A stretch of 41,932 bases of DNA from the NCBI GenBank assembly GCA_944372245.1, contig CALVYN010000005.1, forward strand, positions 1-41,932, written 5' to 3'. Made by a program: the position numbers and the translations under genes. Below, piece by piece: positions 15,698 through 25,181 of this stretch. How positions within the stretch are numbered: the stretch's first letter is position 1; each line of letters begins with the position of its first letter. The notes beneath the pieces were generated by a model. That model was given only the letters and a program-made list of their open reading frames with translations. It did no database searches and was not told the origin of the DNA. Origin of the DNA: an uncultured Bacilli bacterium. Its GTDB lineage: Bacteria; Bacillota_I; Bacilli_A; RFN20; CAG-288.

Positions 15698-16764
15698 AGC
15701 TCTCCTGCTGGCGGAACTTCCATGAGGCCGACGTCACCTTCGCCCCGGGGCTGAACTTTGTCACCGGCCCCAACGGGGCGGGTAAGACCAACCTCTTGGA
15801 GGCCGTGGCCTATCTGGGCCAGACGCGCTCGTTTCGCCGGGCGCTGGACCGCAACCTGATCACGGAGGGCGAGAAGCTCGCCTCCATCCAGGGGGTCTTC
15901 GAGGTGGAGGGCGAGGTCTACTCGCGCACGGTCGACATCCGCATCTCCACCCAGGCCAAGTCGATCAGCGTCGATGGCAAGCGGTTCAAGACCACCTCAT
16001 CCTACTTCGGGAACGTCTCGACCATCTCCTTCGACCCGCGCCGGGTCTTCCTGTTCAAGGGCGAGCCCAGCGAGCGCCGCCGGGCCATGGATGAGGCCTG
16101 CGCCGCCATCGACGGCCGGTATCTCCACGCCCTGAGCCGCTACAAGCGGCTGTTGAAGGAGCGCAACCGGGCGCTGGCCCAGGGGCTGGATGACGACGTC
16201 CTCGCCGCCTACAGCGGGCAGCTGATTACCTGCGCCTACCAGCTGATCCGCCAGCGCCGCGCCCTGGTGAGTAGCGCTAGCGCCAAGGCGGCCACCCTGT
16301 TCGCCGCGCTGTTCGACCCCGAGGCCAGATTCAGTCTCACCTACCTCTCCAAGATGCCTCAGACCGACGATTTAGAGGCGTTCAGGGCCGAGGCCCAGGG
16401 CCTGTTCGAGCAGCGGCGCTCGCTCGAGCGCATCCGGCGGGCGACCTCCATCGGTCCCCACCTGGATGACCTGGAGTGCCGCATCGACGACCATCCGGTG
16501 CAGATATACGGGTCCCAGGGCCAGAATCGCCTCGCCTCCCTCGCCTTCATCCTGGCTCTGGCCCAGATCATCCGCGAGAGGCGGGGCGACCCGCCCATCC
16601 TGGTCCTGGATGACGTCCTGTCCGACCTGGATAGTACGAGAAGGAGTGCTCTGATCGAGGTGGTATCGCACCTGGGTCAGACGATCGTCTCGGGCAGCGC
16701 GACGGACGTGCCCGCAGATGCCAACATCATCGCCATCGAGCACGGAGAGATCCGCCACAACTAA
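15679..16764 (+). CDS. recF: DNA replication and repair protein RecF
   Basis: RecF is an SMC-like ATPase that loads RecA at single-strand gaps together with RecO and RecR. The 361-aa protein has an N-terminal MRIRELKLSCWRNF strand, Walker A GPNGAGKTNLLEA (about 30-42), the signature segment YGSQGQNRLASLAFILALAQ and Walker B ILVLDDVLSDLD. The length is typical. It starts inside the S4 gene with only a weak AGGG ribosome site, consistent with coupled translation, and gyrB follows after 14 nt. Confidence 0.96.
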   Translation: MRIRELKLSCWRNFHEADVTFAPGLNFVTGPNGAGKTNLLEAVAYLGQTRSFRRALDRNLITEGEKLASIQGVFEVEGEVYSRTVDIRISTQAKSISVDGKRFKTTSSYFGNVSTISFDPRRVFLFKGEPSERRRAMDEACAAIDGRYLHALSRYKRLLKERNRALAQGLDDDVLAAYSGQLITCAYQLIRQRRALVSSASAKAATLFAALFDPEARFSLTYLSKMPQTDDLEAFRAEAQGLFEQRRSLERIRRATSIGPHLDDLECRIDDHPVQIYGSQGQNRLASLAFILALAQIIRERRGDPPILVLDDVLSDLDSTRRSALIEVVSHLGQTIVSGSATDVPADANIIAIEHGEIRHN

Positions 16765-16778
16765 AGGAGGAGGAAGAC

Positions 16779-19049
16779 ATGGCTGAAGATAGAGAGCAGA
16801 CCGCGGCGGTGAAGGACACCGCCGCCGAGAAGGAGAGCGAGGCCGCCAAGCCCGCCGAGGCGACCGGCGCCTCCTCGCAGCACATCGAGATCGTCAACGA
16901 CACCACCGCCCGCGAGACCGAGATCTCGCTCAAGGAGAAGGAGAAGGTCGGCGAGAAGATCAAGAAGCTGTCCTTCCAAGCCCCCGGCACCAACCAGCGC
17001 CGCGAGCGGGTGCCCGAGGTGACCGTGGAGGAGAAGCCCGAGGACTTCTCCTCCGAGACCGTCCAGTTCGAGGAGCTGTCCGCCGAGGAGATCCAGGCCA
17101 AGATGAAGGCCAAGTCCAACTACAGCGCCTCCGACATCAAGGTCCTCAAGGGCCTGGAGCCCGTGCGCGAGCGCCCCGGCATGTACATCGGCTCGACCGG
17201 TCCCAAGGGCCTCAACCTGCTGATCCGCGAGATCGTGGACAACGCGGTCGACGAGGCGCTGGCCGGCTACTGCCGCCACATCCGCGTCACCCTGCTGCCC
17301 GGCACCGCGGACAACCCCATCAACCGGGCCAGGATCGAGGATGACGGCCGCGGCATCCCCGTCGATATCGCTCCCGGCGAGACCAAGACCGCCGTCGAGA
17401 TCACCTACACCGACCTCCACGCCGGCGGCAAGTTCGAGGGCGGGACCGGCTACAAGGTCTCCGGCGGTCTGCACGGCGTCGGCGCCAAGGTCGTCAACGC
17501 TCTCTCCACCTCGCTGTCGGTCACCGTCTACAAGAACGGCAAGATCCACCAGATCCGCTTCGCCGACGGCGGCAAGGTCGTCTCCAACGGCCTGGAGATC
17601 ATCGGCACCTGCCCCGAGGAGCGGACTGGAACCACGGTCGAGTTCACCCCCGACCCCACCATCTTCAAGCAGACCACCGAGTTTGCCTTCTCCGAGGTCA
17701 GGGACAAGCTGCGCCAGACCGCCTTCCTAAACGGCGGTCTGGAGCTGACCCTGATCGACGAGCGCGGCACCGAGCGGGTCGAGGAGACCTTCAAGTACGA
17801 CGGCGGCATCCGCGAGTACGTCGCCTGGCTCAACCAGGGCCGCGGCGCGATGTTTGCCGCCATCCCCTACTTCGAGGGCATGGCCGAGGACCACGTCTTC
17901 GTCGAGTGCTCCCTCCAGCCCACCAACACCCGCCCGTTCAACATGCGCTCGTTCTGCAACAACATCAACACGCCCGAGGGCGGCACCCACGAGGAGGGCT
18001 TCCGCCTCGCCCTGGGCCGCGAGCTGAACAACTACTACCGCTCCAAGGGCTGGATCAAGGACAGCGACGAGAACTTCACCTACGACGACCTGACCGAGGG
18101 TCTGACCGTCGTCCTCTCCGTCAAGCACCCCAACCCCGAGTACGAGGGCCAGACCAAGGGCAAGCTGGGCAACTTCGAGGTCAGGAAGGACGTCTCCTCC
18201 ATCGTCGGCGAGAACCTCAAGGAGTGGCTGCTGGAGCACCCCAAGGAGGGCCACATCTTCTTCGAGCGCTCCCTGGCGGCCTACAAGGGCCGCAAGGCGG
18301 CCGAGCGGGCCCGCAAGCAGGCCCAGTTCAAGTTCGGCCTCTCCTCCTCGATGCCCGACAAGCTGGCCGACTGCGTGAGCAAGGACCCCAAGGAGCGCGA
18401 GCTCTTCATCGTCGAGGGTAACTCGGCAGGCGGCTCGGCCAAGAGCGGCCGCGACGCCCGCACCCAGGCCATCCTGCCCCTGAGGGGTAAGATCCTCAAC
18501 GTCGAGAAGGCCGTGGCCAACCGCATCGAGAAGAACGCCGAGATCATGGGCCTGATCCAGTGCATCGGCGGCGGCGCCGGCGAGAACTTCGACGTGAGCA
18601 AGATCAAATACGACAAGGTCATCATCATGACCGATGCCGATGTCGACGGCTCCCACATCCAGATCCTGCTCCTAACCTTCTTCTACCGCTTCATGCGCCC
18701 GCTGATCGAGACCGGCCACGTCTACATCGCCATGCCCCCTCTCTACAAGCTCACCTACCACGGCCACGAGTACTTCTGCTTCCGCGAGGAGGAGCTGCCC
18801 GAGCTGAAGAAGCACCTGCCCGAGAACGCCCGCTACACCCTCAACCGCTACAAGGGACTCGGTGAGATGAACGCCTCCGAGCTGGCTGAGACCACCATGA
18901 TCAAGGGGCGCCGCTGGCTCAAGCAGGTGACGGTGGAGGACGCCGAGGCGGCGGCCAACGCCATCACCGACCTGATGGGCGAGGCGGTTTTCCCCCGCAA
19001 GGAGTTCATTGTCTCCAACGCCAAGTTCACCAAGAACCTGGATATCTAA
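16779..19049 (+). CDS. gyrB: DNA gyrase subunit B with a long charged N-terminal extension
   Basis: GyrB is the ATPase subunit of gyrase, which introduces negative supercoils. The 756-aa protein contains the GHKL ATPase (GLEPVRERPGMYIGST near 125-140, EIVDNAVDEALAG, DDGRGIPVD, GGLHGVGAKVVNAL) and the TOPRIM domain (FIVEGNSAGGSAKSGRD, QAILPLRGKILNVEKA, TDADVDGSHI). The C-terminal YKGLGEMNASELAETTM is also conserved. GyrB rather than ParE is indicated by recF upstream, gyrA downstream and GKILNVEKA. Canonical homology begins only at about residue 115; the first 115 residues are low-complexity and rich in Glu, Lys and Ala. The start is well supported by AAAGGAGGAGG 5 nt upstream, so the extension appears real. 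Confidence 0.96.
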   Translation: MAEDREQTAAVKDTAAEKESEAAKPAEATGASSQHIEIVNDTTARETEISLKEKEKVGEKIKKLSFQAPGTNQRRERVPEVTVEEKPEDFSSETVQFEELSAEEIQAKMKAKSNYSASDIKVLKGLEPVRERPGMYIGSTGPKGLNLLIREIVDNAVDEALAGYCRHIRVTLLPGTADNPINRARIEDDGRGIPVDIAPGETKTAVEITYTDLHAGGKFEGGTGYKVSGGLHGVGAKVVNALSTSLSVTVYKNGKIHQIRFADGGKVVSNGLEIIGTCPEERTGTTVEFTPDPTIFKQTTEFAFSEVRDKLRQTAFLNGGLELTLIDERGTERVEETFKYDGGIREYVAWLNQGRGAMFAAIPYFEGMAEDHVFVECSLQPTNTRPFNMRSFCNNINTPEGGTHEEGFRLALGRELNNYYRSKGWIKDSDENFTYDDLTEGLTVVLSVKHPNPEYEGQTKGKLGNFEVRKDVSSIVGENLKEWLLEHPKEGHIFFERSLAAYKGRKAAERARKQAQFKFGLSSSMPDKLADCVSKDPKERELFIVEGNSAGGSAKSGRDARTQAILPLRGKILNVEKAVANRIEKNAEIMGLIQCIGGGAGENFDVSKIKYDKVIIMTDADVDGSHIQILLLTFFYRFMRPLIETGHVYIAMPPLYKLTYHGHEYFCFREEELPELKKHLPENARYTLNRYKGLGEMNASELAETTMIKGRRWLKQVTVEDAEAAANAITDLMGEAVFPRKEFIVSNAKFTKNLDI

Positions 19050-19079
19050 AGACCTCGACGAGGAGAAAGGATCATCACT

Positions 19080-21767
19080 ATGGCTGATGAAGAGAAGCTG
19101 AACGAAGACCTCGAGAGCGAGGTCGACGACCAGGAGGAAGCCACCGACGAGGAGAGCGCCAAGCAGGAGAAGGGCGAGGGCCTCGTCGGCGTGGTCGAGG
19201 GCATCCAGGGCGGCATCCAGGCCGCCGAGCTGGACACCCAGATCAAGGTCTCCTTCCTGGACTACGCGATGTCGACCATCACCGCCCGCGCCCTGCCCGA
19301 CGCCCGCGACGGCATGAAGCCCGTCCAGCGCAGGATCATCTACGGCATGGCGGCGATGGGCATCACCCCCGACAAGCCCTACAAGAAGTCCGCCCGTATC
19401 GTCGGTGATGTCATGGGTCGCTACCATCCCCACGGCGACTCCTCGATCTACATGGCCATGGCCAGGATGGCGCAGAGCTTCGCGCTGCGCATGCCCCTGG
19501 TCGACGGCCACGGCAACTTCGGTTCGCAGGACGGCGACGACCCCGCGGCCTACCGTTACACCGAGGCCAGGCTCAACAAGCTGGCCCTGGAGATGGTGCG
19601 CGACATCAACCGCGACACCGTCGACTTCACCGACACCTACGACGGCGACGGCCGCGAGCCCCTGGTCCTGCCGTCCCGCATCCCCAACCTGATCGTCAAC
19701 GGCGCCCAGGGCATCGCCGTCGGTATGGCGACCAACATCCCCAGCCACAACCTGGGTGAGACCTTCGACGCCATCATCGCCCTGATGCGCAACCCCGACC
19801 TGACCCCGACCGACCTGATGCGCTACATCAAGGGCCCCGACTTCCCCGGCGGTGGCATCATCTGCGGCCGCGCCGGCATCCGCCGCTACTTCGAGACCGG
19901 TCTGGGCTCGGTCAAGGTGCGCGGGCGCTACGAGATCAAGGAGCACAACGGCCACGCCTCCATCGTCTTCACCGAGGTGCCCTACATGGTCAACAAGAAG
20001 GAGCTGGCCAAGAAGATCATGGAGCTGGTCGACAGCAAGGTTCTAGAGGGCATCCAGGATATCGCCGACTACTCCGACGGCAAGCACGGCACCGTCTTCC
20101 AGATCGACCTGAAGAAGGACGCCAACCCCGAGATCGTGGTCAACCACCTCTTCAAGTACACCCAACTCCAGGTCAACTTCGCGGTCGACATGCTGGCCCT
20201 GGATGACGGCACCCCCAAGGTGCTGAACATGAAGCAGGCCCTCCAGCTGTACATCAACTTCCAGCGCGAGGTCATCCGCCGGCGCACCGTCTTCAACCTC
20301 AAGCGGGCCCAGAGCCGCATCCACATCATCGACGGCCTGCTGATCGCCGTGGACAACATCGACGAGGCGGTCCGCATCATCCGCAGCTCCAAGACCCAGG
20401 AGGAGGCCTCCGCCCGCCTGATGGAGCGCTTCAGCCTGGACGAGGCCCAGACCAAGGCCATCCTCGACATGACCCTGCGCCGCCTGACCGGACTGGAGAA
20501 GGACAACCTCGTCTCCGAGCGCGAGGGCCTGCTGGCCGACGTGGCCGAGTACCAGAGGATCCTCAACGACTCCGCCCACCTGGACGATGTCCTCATCGGC
20601 GAGATGGAGGAGATCAAGGCCAAGTACGCCGATCCCCGCCGCACCGAGATTTCCGACAACATCGCCTCCGAGGATGACGAGGACCTGATCGACGACAAAG
20701 CCATCCTCATTGCCCTCACCAGGGGTGGTTATATCAAGAGGATGGATACCACCGAGTTCAAGACGCAGAACCGCGGCGGCATCGGCATCAGCGGCATGAC
20801 CACCAAGGAGGACGACGAGGTCGACATCATGACCATCGCCCGCACCAAGGTCGACATCCTCTTCTTCACCAACCTGGGCCGCATCTACCGCCTCAGGGGC
20901 TATCAGATCCCCGAGGGGACCAGGACCTCCAAGGGCATTCCCGTGATCAACCTCCTGCCCCTGGGCGAGGGCGAGCGGGTGCTGGACATCATCTCCCACG
21001 ACGGCCACGAGGGCTATCTGACCTTCGTCACCGCCAATGGTCTAGTCAAGCGCACCGCCGCCTCGGAGTTTGAGAACATCAACCGCCTGGGCAAGATTGC
21101 CATCGGTCTGCGCGAGGGCGACGAGCTGTTCGGCGTCCTGCCCACCGACGGCCACGCCAAGATCTGCATCTCCTCGAGCGCGGGCAAGATGTGCATGTTC
21201 GACGAGAACGACGTGCGCCCCATGGGCCGCACCGCCACCGGCGTCATCGGCATGAACCTGGCCGGGGCGACCGTCGTGGGCTTCTCCACCTCGCTCCAGG
21301 GCGACCTGGTCCTCTCCGTCTCCGCCAACGGCTTCGCCAAGATGTCCCCCATCAGCGAGTACCGCGAGACCGCCCGCGGCACCCAGGGCGTCCTGACCAT
21401 GCGCGAGTCCGAGCGCTCGGGCAAGTTGGTCTCCCTGGCCGTGGTCAAGGGCGATGAGGACGTCCTAGTCACCACCGACAACGGCACCGTCATGAAGACC
21501 ACCCTGACCCAGATCAAGACCAGCTCGCGCGCCACCACCGGCGTCATCCTGGTCCGCCTCAGAGAGGGCGAGAAGATCGCCTCGGTCACCATCTCCCCCA
21601 GCGACAAGACCGTCGACGAGGAGGGCGAGGCAGCCCAGGCCCAGGCCGACTCGGCCAACTCCTCCTCGGACGAGCGCGCGGCCCGGGAGCAGATGGCGGC
21701 CCAGGCCGGCGATTCTGACGCCGAGGCCGACGGCGATGGCGAGGGCGACAGCGACACCCAGGAGTAG
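19080..21767 (+). CDS. gyrA: DNA gyrase subunit A
   Basis: GyrA performs DNA cleavage and strand passage with GyrB. The 895-aa protein has about 38 extra acidic residues before the usual start region ([29 protein letters not shown]). The winged-helix part [28 protein letters not shown] and the catalytic Tyr in [10 protein letters not shown] follow. The coiled-coil region ends in a C-terminal beta-pinwheel with a GyrA-box-like QNRGGIG, a variant of QRRGGKG, and an acidic Ala/Asp/Glu tail. In the quinolone-resistance region the position matching E. coli Ser83 is Ser, but the Asp87 position is Met (residue 125). The ribosome site is GAGGAGAAAGG, and the gene lies 30 nt after gyrB. Confidence 0.95.
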   Translation: MADEEKLNEDLESEVDDQEEATDEESAKQEKGEGLVGVVEGIQGGIQAAELDTQIKVSFLDYAMSTITARALPDARDGMKPVQRRIIYGMAAMGITPDKPYKKSARIVGDVMGRYHPHGDSSIYMAMARMAQSFALRMPLVDGHGNFGSQDGDDPAAYRYTEARLNKLALEMVRDINRDTVDFTDTYDGDGREPLVLPSRIPNLIVNGAQGIAVGMATNIPSHNLGETFDAIIALMRNPDLTPTDLMRYIKGPDFPGGGIICGRAGIRRYFETGLGSVKVRGRYEIKEHNGHASIVFTEVPYMVNKKELAKKIMELVDSKVLEGIQDIADYSDGKHGTVFQIDLKKDANPEIVVNHLFKYTQLQVNFAVDMLALDDGTPKVLNMKQALQLYINFQREVIRRRTVFNLKRAQSRIHIIDGLLIAVDNIDEAVRIIRSSKTQEEASARLMERFSLDEAQTKAILDMTLRRLTGLEKDNLVSEREGLLADVAEYQRILNDSAHLDDVLIGEMEEIKAKYADPRRTEISDNIASEDDEDLIDDKAILIALTRGGYIKRMDTTEFKTQNRGGIGISGMTTKEDDEVDIMTIARTKVDILFFTNLGRIYRLRGYQIPEGTRTSKGIPVINLLPLGEGERVLDIISHDGHEGYLTFVTANGLVKRTAASEFENINRLGKIAIGLREGDELFGVLPTDGHAKICISSSAGKMCMFDENDVRPMGRTATGVIGMNLAGATVVGFSTSLQGDLVLSVSANGFAKMSPISEYRETARGTQGVLTMRESERSGKLVSLAVVKGDEDVLVTTDNGTVMKTTLTQIKTSSRATTGVILVRLREGEKIASVTISPSDKTVDEEGEAAQAQADSANSSSDERAAREQMAAQAGDSDAEADGDGEGDSDTQE

Positions 21768-22716
21768 GTCCGCGCTCCTGGCCGGGCCCAAGAACCCCGG
21801 TGGGCTGTACTACCGCGCGGCCACCGAAGCCCTGAAGAGGCTGGCAGAAGCCTCTCACCTGGAAATATCCACCGACTGGACCGATAGGGAGGCTCCCGCA
21901 GACCTCATCCTCGGAACCTCGCCCGGCAGCTTCACCAAGGCGATCCACGCCGTCGGTGAAGCCGTGCCCCAGCGGATCCTCTTCGCCTTCTCCCACGGGG
22001 GTTTCCTCGCTAGGAGCGAGAGGATCCTCGCCAAGCGCCGGCGGGCCTACGAGCTGGCGACCCAGATCATCTGCCAGACCCCGACCCAGGCCGGGATCAT
22101 TCGCCAGGAGTGGCCGACCCTGACCAACATCCGGGTCAGCCCGCTGATCGTGGCTAGAGACCTGAGAGCGGAGGTGACCGAGTCCGAAAGGACTCTGGCT
22201 ACCCGAGCACTATGGCTCGACCCTGAACGGCCCATCTATCCCGTCGCCATCGACTGGGAGGAGCCCCAGCAGATCGAGGTGGCCCTAGCCCTGAGCCGCC
22301 TGAGGCCCAACTGTCAGTTCATCCTCTTTGGAAACAACCCCAAGGCTCACCGAAACGCCCTGAACTTCCAGAGGGAACTCCCTCTGGAGAACGTGAGGGC
22401 CCAGGGCGAGCTGAGGGTCGAGCTGGTCGCTCCCCTGTGCTGGGTCAGCCGAGCGCTCATCGTCCTCGACACCAACCTCTCTCACCCCTTCTTCCTCGAG
22501 GATGCCATCGCCTCGCACCTGCCCATAATCAGCGTGAAGCTGTCTCTGTTGGCTGAACTCATGGGGCCCGGCAGGGACTACCTGCAGGTTTCCTCGGAGG
22601 CTGATAGGATCGCCCAGGCGCTGGAGAGTCCCGAGCTTGATGAGGTGTCTCAGACCGCTCTGAAACACCTAGACCAGCTCCACGAAACCTTCGATCCTGC
22701 GCACTTCCTAGACTGA
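21736..22716 (+). CDS. GT-B-fold glycosyltransferase-like protein
   Basis: A 326-aa soluble protein with an alternating strand/helix pattern ([70 protein letters not shown]). It resembles the two-Rossmann layout of GT-B glycosyltransferases, including a late [13 protein letters not shown] segment where the donor-binding Glu motif would be. No canonical ExxxxxE signature is clear, so activity is uncertain. The first Met overlaps the gyrA end by 32 nt in another frame, which implies coupled translation; no strong ribosome site is visible and a later non-ATG start is possible. A terminator follows directly. Confidence 0.5.
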   Translation: MARATATPRSRSALLAGPKNPGGLYYRAATEALKRLAEASHLEISTDWTDREAPADLILGTSPGSFTKAIHAVGEAVPQRILFAFSHGGFLARSERILAKRRRAYELATQIICQTPTQAGIIRQEWPTLTNIRVSPLIVARDLRAEVTESERTLATRALWLDPERPIYPVAIDWEEPQQIEVALALSRLRPNCQFILFGNNPKAHRNALNFQRELPLENVRAQGELRVELVAPLCWVSRALIVLDTNLSHPFFLEDAIASHLPIISVKLSLLAELMGPGRDYLQVSSEADRIAQALESPELDEVSQTALKHLDQLHETFDPAHFLD

Positions 22717-22720
22717 GCAT

Positions 22721-22750
22721 AATCCCGGAGAGATTCGGGATTTTCGTTTG
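22721..22750 (+). terminator. Terminator after the gyrA cluster
   Basis: AATCCCG and CGGGATT form a 7-bp stem with an 8-nt loop, followed by TTCGTTTG. It starts 5 nt after the stop of the GT-B-like gene. Confidence 0.8.
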
Positions 22751-23354
22751 TCAAAATGTGGAGACTTTACAAATAATGCCCGAAATCGTGGCAGGAAATT
22801 CAGTTTCTCGGATATTTATTTCAGGAGGGGAAAATTGGGTGGAAGGATGGAGTGAAAGGAAGGGAGAGTTAGTAATGGAGGGGATGATGAAAATGTCTAT
22901 GAAAAGTTAAGGGAAAGTGATAGGAAAAGCCCTAAGAAGGATGCATTTAAGATTTAGAAAAGAGGTTTTATAGAGAAGATAGAAAATAGAGCTGTGCTTT
23001 CTATAATTTGACTATTTCAAAGTGAAACTTGATATAAACAATCTTATTTTGCAGAATTAGATTGTGGTCAGAATCTCACAATCTGGGGCTTTGAAAAACA
23101 TCGGGGAAATGAAAAATTCCGGCTCTTTAATAGCTTAACAATGCGAGATTTTTGAAAGAAAATGCATGGGAGAAAACGTGCTTAGATCACTTTTATTAAG
23201 CTTGAAAGATGACTCGGATTTTTCCTTTATATATCCGCTTTTATGCAGCTTTCACTGCTGTTGGAGGCCATCTGTTTTAAATATTGTTTTGCACTTTTGG
23301 TGCGGCTATCTCAAAATATGACTGCTCAAAGAGCAAAAGGAGCGAATTATCGAT
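22751..23354. other. AT-rich, purine-skewed intergenic region
   Basis: About 600 bp with no convincing gene. The first half of the plus strand is strongly purine-rich (22830-22980, many GGA/GAAA runs) and the rest is AT-rich. TTGAAA near 23202 with TTTATATA about 18-20 nt later is a possible promoter for the lipoprotein genes. A short frame at 23243-23506 overlaps the lipoprotein start and has no family resemblance. Confidence 0.5.
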
Positions 23355-25160
23355 ATGCCATTTTTACGCAAGAAATTGATTCCTCTGCTCGTTTTACCGA
23401 TGGCTCTCGCCTCGTGCGCGGCCACGGGAACGGTTCACAGCGGAGGAGTCATAGGAGCGGCAGAACCGTCGGTCGAGACCACCTACACCTCGACCACCGT
23501 GGCTAGCCCCTATGGCTTCGTAACCCCTTCCCAGGGTTCAGTGGCAGCAGGCGGCGAGGTGACCTATACCGTCACCACCTACGACAGCCTCTACGCGCCC
23601 TACGCGGTCGAGGTCAATGGCGAGCAGCACGTCCTGAATGAGAACGCCCAGTTCACCACCACGATGGCTGAGGGCGGCAACACCGTCAAACCCCTCTTCA
23701 AGCCCGCGCTGGAGAACATCGGGATCTATCCCGACTTCTACCGCATCGAGTGCGAGTACATCGAGGGTGCCCAGTACAAGCTGAACGATGGAGAGTGGCA
23801 GGACTCCAACGTCTTCGACACCGGCATCATCCCCCACGGCGCCTACACCATCAGCGTGCGGGTGCCCGGCGATGATGACACCCTGCTGGACAGCGACGTC
23901 TACAGCCGCACCGTCCAGAGCATTCCCCACCGCGATGATGCGCTCAAGAACGCCCTGGCGATGGACTTCGCCCTGGATGGCTCGGTCCTCCTCGATCCCG
24001 TCTACCTGGGTCAGTCCCTGCCTCAGACGGTCACCATCGACGCCGATGTCGCCCTCACCTCGCAGCTCTACTCCATGAACATCTCCAACGGCGACACCAC
24101 CGCCTCGGAGACCTACTATCGCGGCTCGGGCGACAGCATCATGGTCCGGGAGATCAACTATCTCAACCAGGTCAGCGAGACCACGGTCGACGGCGTCAAA
24201 TTCTCCACCATGTTCGTCAACCCCTTCACCCAGCTAACCTCGGACAACCTCTACACCAGCGCGGATGAGAGCCGCCTCTACTTCCGCCTCGAGCAGCTGC
24301 CCACCCCCGCCATCTTCCCCACCCTGACCATGGGCGACGGCTCGATCGTCCTGACCGACCTGTATCTGGATCTGGATGAGAACATGGTCCCCACCGCCCT
24401 CCACTACACCGGCTACTACTACGACACCACCTATATCGGCATGCGCTACTTCGTCCAGTATGACGGCGAATTCGTCAATGCCGACCAGATCGCCACGACC
24501 CAGGTGACCCCCTACGAGCACCAGCCCGAACACGATAGGCTGGCGGCCCTGTTCAACGCCCTCAAGGACCAGAACTACACCGCTCACGTCAGCACCACCT
24601 ACAACAACCTGAGCGACCCCGTCTGGACCGGCGAGAAGACCCTGACCGTCGCCAGCGGAGCCGTCCTGGTGGACGACATCACCAACGACACCCAGTCGGG
24701 CATGCTCCAGACCGCCGATGGCTTCTACCGCTTCGACGTGACCCAGGAGGGTGAGACCACCTATCTAGACTACGATTCCACCCAGTATCCCATGGGCACC
24801 AGCGGCGGCATCAGCGTCGCCTTCTACTCCGCCTCCTTCAACTACGCACCCGAGGTCTTCGAGGTCGTCGACGAGAACACCTTCCAGCTGCGCAAAACCA
24901 CCACCCTGTACAACTTCGCCGACCAGACCCTGCCCGACTGCGTCGACCAGAGCTCCAAGGCCCTCTACATCACCGATGGCACCCTGGAGATCTCCATCGA
25001 GGGCGAGGGCGATGACCTGTCCGCCACCTTCACCTACAGCTACGTCGACAACAGCGCTCAGGTCCTGGGCGACGTCACCATCGAGGTCGACCACATTGGC
25101 TCGACCACGTTCCCCTACAGTGTGGAGAACCTGCGCCCCGTCACCCCGACCGAGGCCTAA
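23355..25160 (+). CDS. Surface lipoprotein, paralogue of the next gene
   Basis: A 601-aa predicted lipoprotein. The N-terminus MPFLRKKLIPLLVLPMALASC is a lipoprotein signal with Cys21. A Thr/Ser-rich beta domain (GFVTPSQGSVAAGGEVTYTV) follows, then a segment VNGEQHVLNENAQFTTTMAEGG and NVKPLFK-like text resembling divergent InlB-type repeats, and YKLNDGEWQDSNVFD. The remaining 400 residues are beta-rich with no recognised catalytic motif. The gene downstream repeats the same order of segments, including NYTA, a TLPD-like stretch and a HIGSTT C-terminal motif. It lacks the poly-Ser linker of its neighbours. The ribosome site AAAGGAG is 12 nt upstream. Function unknown; a cell-surface role is inferred. 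Confidence 0.8.
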   Translation: MPFLRKKLIPLLVLPMALASCAATGTVHSGGVIGAAEPSVETTYTSTTVASPYGFVTPSQGSVAAGGEVTYTVTTYDSLYAPYAVEVNGEQHVLNENAQFTTTMAEGGNTVKPLFKPALENIGIYPDFYRIECEYIEGAQYKLNDGEWQDSNVFDTGIIPHGAYTISVRVPGDDDTLLDSDVYSRTVQSIPHRDDALKNALAMDFALDGSVLLDPVYLGQSLPQTVTIDADVALTSQLYSMNISNGDTTASETYYRGSGDSIMVREINYLNQVSETTVDGVKFSTMFVNPFTQLTSDNLYTSADESRLYFRLEQLPTPAIFPTLTMGDGSIVLTDLYLDLDENMVPTALHYTGYYYDTTYIGMRYFVQYDGEFVNADQIATTQVTPYEHQPEHDRLAALFNALKDQNYTAHVSTTYNNLSDPVWTGEKTLTVASGAVLVDDITNDTQSGMLQTADGFYRFDVTQEGETTYLDYDSTQYPMGTSGGISVAFYSASFNYAPEVFEVVDENTFQLRKTTTLYNFADQTLPDCVDQSSKALYITDGTLEISIEGEGDDLSATFTYSYVDNSAQVLGDVTIEVDHIGSTTFPYSVENLRPVTPTEA

Positions 25161-25181
25161 GCGGGAGGAATAGAGAAAGCT

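Noticed and set aside
18672-19955. 427-codon minus-strand frame across the gyrB/gyrA junction
   Set aside because: Val/Gly/Asp-rich antisense shadow produced by G/C-ending codons; it spans two real genes.
16779-21767. gyrB/gyrA being parE/parC (topoisomerase IV)
   Set aside because: The recF neighbour, the GKILNVEKA motif in the B subunit and a GyrA-box-like QNRGGIG in the A subunit favour gyrase.
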